Source of the DNA: JABDIY01 sp041576015
GTDB lineage: Bacteria > Actinomycetota > Acidimicrobiia > Acidimicrobiales > SZUA-35
Assembly (NCBI GenBank): GCA_041576015.1
Contig: JBFGLT010000177.1
Span: forward strand, 1-5,916
Length of the DNA stretch: 5,916 bases
Direction: 5' to 3'
Each line of letters starts with the position of its first letter. Positions within the stretch are counted from its first letter, which is position 1. Below the pieces are notes generated by a model. The model was not told the DNA's origin. It worked only from the letters and a program-made list of their open reading frames with translations, and made no database searches. Shown here one piece after another: positions 5,120-5,916 of the stretch. The translations under genes and the position numbers were made by a program.

Positions 5120-5916
5120 GTGGCGGCCGACCGGTTCTGGGTGTCCAGAGCCGCCACCAACCGCCTGCTTCCAGCTACCGCAGCGATCATCGCCGTATTG
5201 GCCTCTGGCTGTACCGACGCCCGCGGACTCGTCGAACAGTCCAACGTCCAACCTGACGAGTTGGCCTTCGACGACAGCGCAGGCGATACGTCGATCACCA
5301 CCTCGACCGCGCCGGAGCCGTCGACCACGACGACGGCACCCCCTCCGATCTCGCTGGGTTCGCCGGGCGAACCATTCGTGGTACTTCCCGAGGCACCAGT
5401 CGCACGAGCTGTCGTGACCCCGACCGGCATCGTGCTACCGGTGCTCGGTGAGCAGAGCGACAGTTTCACGGTGCTGACGGCGTGTGAGAACGTGCGGTAT
5501 GTCGCCCGCTCCGCAGTCAGGCCGATTGGGCGGGCCCATGTCGTGCTCGACGCCGGGCACGGGGGCACCGAAGTCGGCGCTGTCGGACCGGGAGGCACGA
5601 CGGAAAAGGACCTGAACCTGGCCGTGACCACCGAGGCCGCGTCGAGACTGGAAGCACTCGGGGCGACCGTCGTACTGACCCGGGCGACGGATCACAACAT
5701 GACGACCGGGTCCAGGGGTCTCCTCGCCAAATCCATCGACCCCGCGCTGTTCGTCTCGATCCATCACAACGGCGGTGCACCACGCAGCGACGACGGCCCC
5801 GGCACCATCGTCTTCACCAAGACCGCCAGCACTGAGGCCACCCGATTCGGCGGCCTCTTCCACAGCCGCCTCGATGCCACGCTCGAGCCGGTGGCGGAAG
5901 CGAAACGTCGGGAGCA
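5120..5916 (+). CDS. N-acetylmuramoyl-L-alanine amidase (Amidase_3), predicted lipoprotein; partial at right edge
   Basis: Zinc hydrolase that cleaves the bond between N-acetylmuramic acid and L-alanine in peptidoglycan. Only the first 265 residues are inside the window. The N-terminus is a lipoprotein signal, with a hydrophobic run LLPATAAIIAVLASG before Cys31 (lipobox ASGC), so the protein should sit on the outer face of the membrane. A Thr/Pro/Ser linker spans about 58-76, followed by a small unassigned region at about 80-136. The catalytic domain starts at about 138 with HVVLDAGHGG. Zinc ligands are H147, E162 (TTEKDLNL) and H215 (VSIHHNGG); the catalytic Glu lies beyond the edge. A stop at 5114-5116 limits the start to GTG 5120 or GTG 5141. 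The latter would give a shorter, cleaner signal peptide with Cys24, and neither has a good ribosome binding site. The IclR gene ends 56 bp upstream. Confidence 0.88.
   Translation, partial: MAADRFWVSRAATNRLLPATAAIIAVLASGCTDARGLVEQSNVQPDELAFDDSAGDTSITTSTAPEPSTTTTAPPPISLGSPGEPFVVLPEAPVARAVVTPTGIVLPVLGEQSDSFTVLTACENVRYVARSAVRPIGRAHVVLDAGHGGTEVGAVGPGGTTEKDLNLAVTTEAASRLEALGATVVLTRATDHNMTTGSRGLLAKSIDPALFVSIHHNGGAPRSDDGPGTIVFTKTASTEATRFGGLFHSRLDATLEPVAEAKRRE

Overview
This high-GC window looks like chromosomal DNA from an actinobacterium. It carries an Eis-type N-acetyltransferase, an IclR regulator and a proline-tRNA ligase with a bacterial editing domain. Two genes also have TANNNT promoter boxes 6-7 nt before the start codon, as in leaderless actinobacterial genes. 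The class cannot be fixed from sequence alone.

Layout: (1) Positions 1-773, minus strand: the first third of a molybdopterin-dependent formate dehydrogenase alpha subunit. The reading frame is interrupted by one TGA (477-479) exactly where this family carries its Mo/W-ligating Cys or Sec. It then continues without another stop to the window edge, with full family similarity. A hairpin with the geometry of a bacterial SECIS lies 18 nt after the TGA. The best reading is a selenoprotein, FdhA with Sec99, not a pseudogene. (2) 774-1120: a 347-bp divergent intergenic region with a short-period direct-repeat array next to the fdh start, a duplicated palindromic motif further up, and candidate promoters in both directions. 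(3) 1121-2821, plus: proS. (4) 2902-4095, plus: eis-like acetyltransferase. (5) 4326-5063, plus: IclR-family regulator, preceded by a 230-bp gap with overlapping inverted repeats. (6) 5120 to the end, plus: the start of a lipoprotein-type zinc N-acetylmuramoyl-L-alanine amidase, cut by the window edge.

The genes do not form one obvious pathway. proS, eis, the regulator and the amidase are co-oriented but separated by 56-230 bp gaps, so they are probably several transcription units. The formate dehydrogenase is transcribed divergently, and its downstream partners and maturation genes would lie to the left of the window. The most notable element is the in-frame UGA/SECIS of the formate dehydrogenase. 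A standard gene caller would truncate it to 98 residues, leaving the rest unannotated or called as a separate fragment.
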